From contig OY720102.1 in the NCBI GenBank assembly GCA_963082875.1, forward strand, positions 3,968,001 to 4,032,000: a stretch of 64,000 nt of DNA. The letters are read 5' to 3'. The notes under the pieces were generated by a model. The model made no database searches and was not told the DNA's origin. It worked only from the letters and a program-made list of their open reading frames with translations. The stretch comes from Corella eumyota. Its lineage: Eukaryota > Chordata > Ascidiacea > Phlebobranchia > Corellidae. Both the position numbers and the translations under genes were made by a program. This document shows, in pieces, positions 62,868 through 64,000 of this stretch. Numbering within the stretch: the stretch's first letter is position 1; every line of letters begins with the position of its first letter.

Positions 62868-64000
62868 GCTGATTTTTACTAAGAATGTCAAGTTAATCTA
62901 AGTTTGTAGCTAACTTTTATAAATAAACTTGCAAAAAAAAATTTTAATTGTTAAGTTAAGTTCATAAATTCTTTAACTTGCATTCGTATCGATTCAGATT
63001 TTTTCTTAAGTAAAATTAACTAACAAATTATATATTTAATGATTTTTAAATCAGATAAACTGCTAAAATGCTACAATGATATCCTAATGTAAACGATTCT
63101 CTTTGGGTGTGTAAAAGTTTAATTTATGATAAATCGTTGTTTAGAATTAATCATGTTTAACAGGTCTAGCAAAACCAAGGTAACGCCTTCCTGTTTAAAT
63201 ATAATTAAACATCATTAAAAATCAAATTATAATTTGAGCAAGTTTAAATATTTTGAAGCCTACCACATTATTTTTTTAAAGTTTATAATAATATAATAAC
63301 AATTTGTAATAAACAAAAAATAAAGCTTAAAATTGAACATGTAATTTTATATGTTTAAAACCTTTAAAAAAATAGAATGTGTTTAATTGGATTAAAAATT
63401 TAAATTAAAAACTTATAAAAAATAACAATCTGGGCAAAAACTTCAGTCAGAAAATATTTCAAACCGCAGTTAATTATTTTTAATTAATACAAATTTATTT
63501 ATATTTATTGTAATTAAATAACATATATATACAATTGCTAATTTAATGTATGATTAATAGTCAATAATTAATTAACAACTTCCATAATGCCTAGGTATAA
63601 TTAATACAGCATGCAAGGACATTTGCGTAAACATTCGAGCTGACAAATGTTATGTCTATATACCGACCAGTCCCACGTTATTGTTGCAAACGTTACTATT
63701 GCAACATTGAATATATCTTTTTCATTTATATTTTTAAATAGTAATTTTTTACCTATTTCATTTTTGCTAAAAATTTGCAAACATTGATTTTGCATGTTTA
63801 TTTGAATCAACATTTTTATTAGGGTTTTTAAATTTTTGTAAAACGTAACCTGGATCACCACGCAAAATCAAAATTAATAAAGTCAAAGCCCCTTCAACAT
63901 GAAGACTTTTAAACAACTTTCTTAATTACAGCGTTGCGGAGAATTTAAAATGCATCGATAAAAATAAAAAAAAAAGAATTATTTCCTAACGTTTTATTAT
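62868..64000. other. 5' flank of the giant gene, no gene recognised
   Basis: This is very AT-rich DNA with a TATA box (62914-62921) and no exon with recognisable coding character. An 86-residue minus-strand open frame near 63601-63861 has no domain and unremarkable composition. The region probably holds promoter and intergenic sequence; distal regulatory sites cannot be named from sequence alone. Confidence 0.5.
62914..62921 (-). promoter_or_regulatory. TATA box upstream of the giant gene
   Basis: The minus strand reads TATAAAAG here, with its near end 47 bases before the ATG at 62867. A start about 30 bases downstream would fall near 62890 and give a 5' UTR of only about 20-25 bases. The match to the TATA consensus is exact, but TATA-like strings are common in such AT-rich DNA. 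A splice-acceptor-like stretch between it and the ATG (ending TTCTTAG near 62881) leaves open trans-splicing or an upstream UTR exon instead. Confidence 0.4.

Noticed and set aside
63601-63861. Minus-strand 86-codon open frame upstream of the giant gene
   Set aside because: AT-rich composition, no recognisable domain and no splice or promoter support.

Overview
The window looks like animal nuclear DNA from a hydrozoan cnidarian, most likely Hydra or a close relative. It is strongly AT-rich, with short GT-AG introns and secreted proteins built from cnidarian-style repeats of about 100 residues. The organism assignment is inference. I found no bacterial operons, RNA genes, CRISPR arrays or virus-like elements. 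Almost the whole window is one giant minus-strand gene, from a start codon at 62867 to beyond the left edge. By eye I resolve about 259 exons, roughly 34.5 kb of coding sequence and about 11,500 residues, and the gene is still open at its 3' end. It encodes a secreted protein: signal peptide, Lys/Gly-rich stretch, chitin-binding domain (CBM14/peritrophin-A), Gly/Pro-rich GLKLGHGG repeats, second CBM14 domain, then at least 84 copies of a four-cysteine domain. Each copy is split over an A exon (LGCW...RAIPTLE...KCA...FAVQ) and a B exon (GGWCA...YKKYG..AC...GKGGPWANRVY). The copies are joined by short linkers, each on its own exon. The domain resembles the SWT ('sweet tooth') repeat family reported from the Hydra cuticle; that identification is from memory and is not proven here. 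Layout in transcription order (right to left): 64000-62868 5' flank with a TATA box; 62867-59557 signal peptide, two CBM14 domains, repeat-rich exon and first linker, with a TTAA-flanked MITE in one intron; 59369-55450 five diverged domains (SWT1-5); 55370-28980 SWT6-41, eighteen odd/even dimers with several internal segmental duplications; 28786-3744 nineteen two-domain units, nearly all with a 1328-bp period and nearly identical in exons and introns; 3665-275 five older domains (SWT80-84); 218-1 an exon with GGGK repeats running off the edge. Two copies of a tRNA-derived SINE lie in opposite orientation in introns around SWT5. Every linker and every A+B domain begins and ends in phase 1, and each A-B intron is phase 0. 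Whole modules can therefore be gained or lost without breaking the frame, which explains growth by unequal exchange. The likely product is a huge, heavily N-glycosylated extracellular protein anchored to chitin or other glycans, for example in a cuticle, mucus or adhesive secretion; that role is inference.
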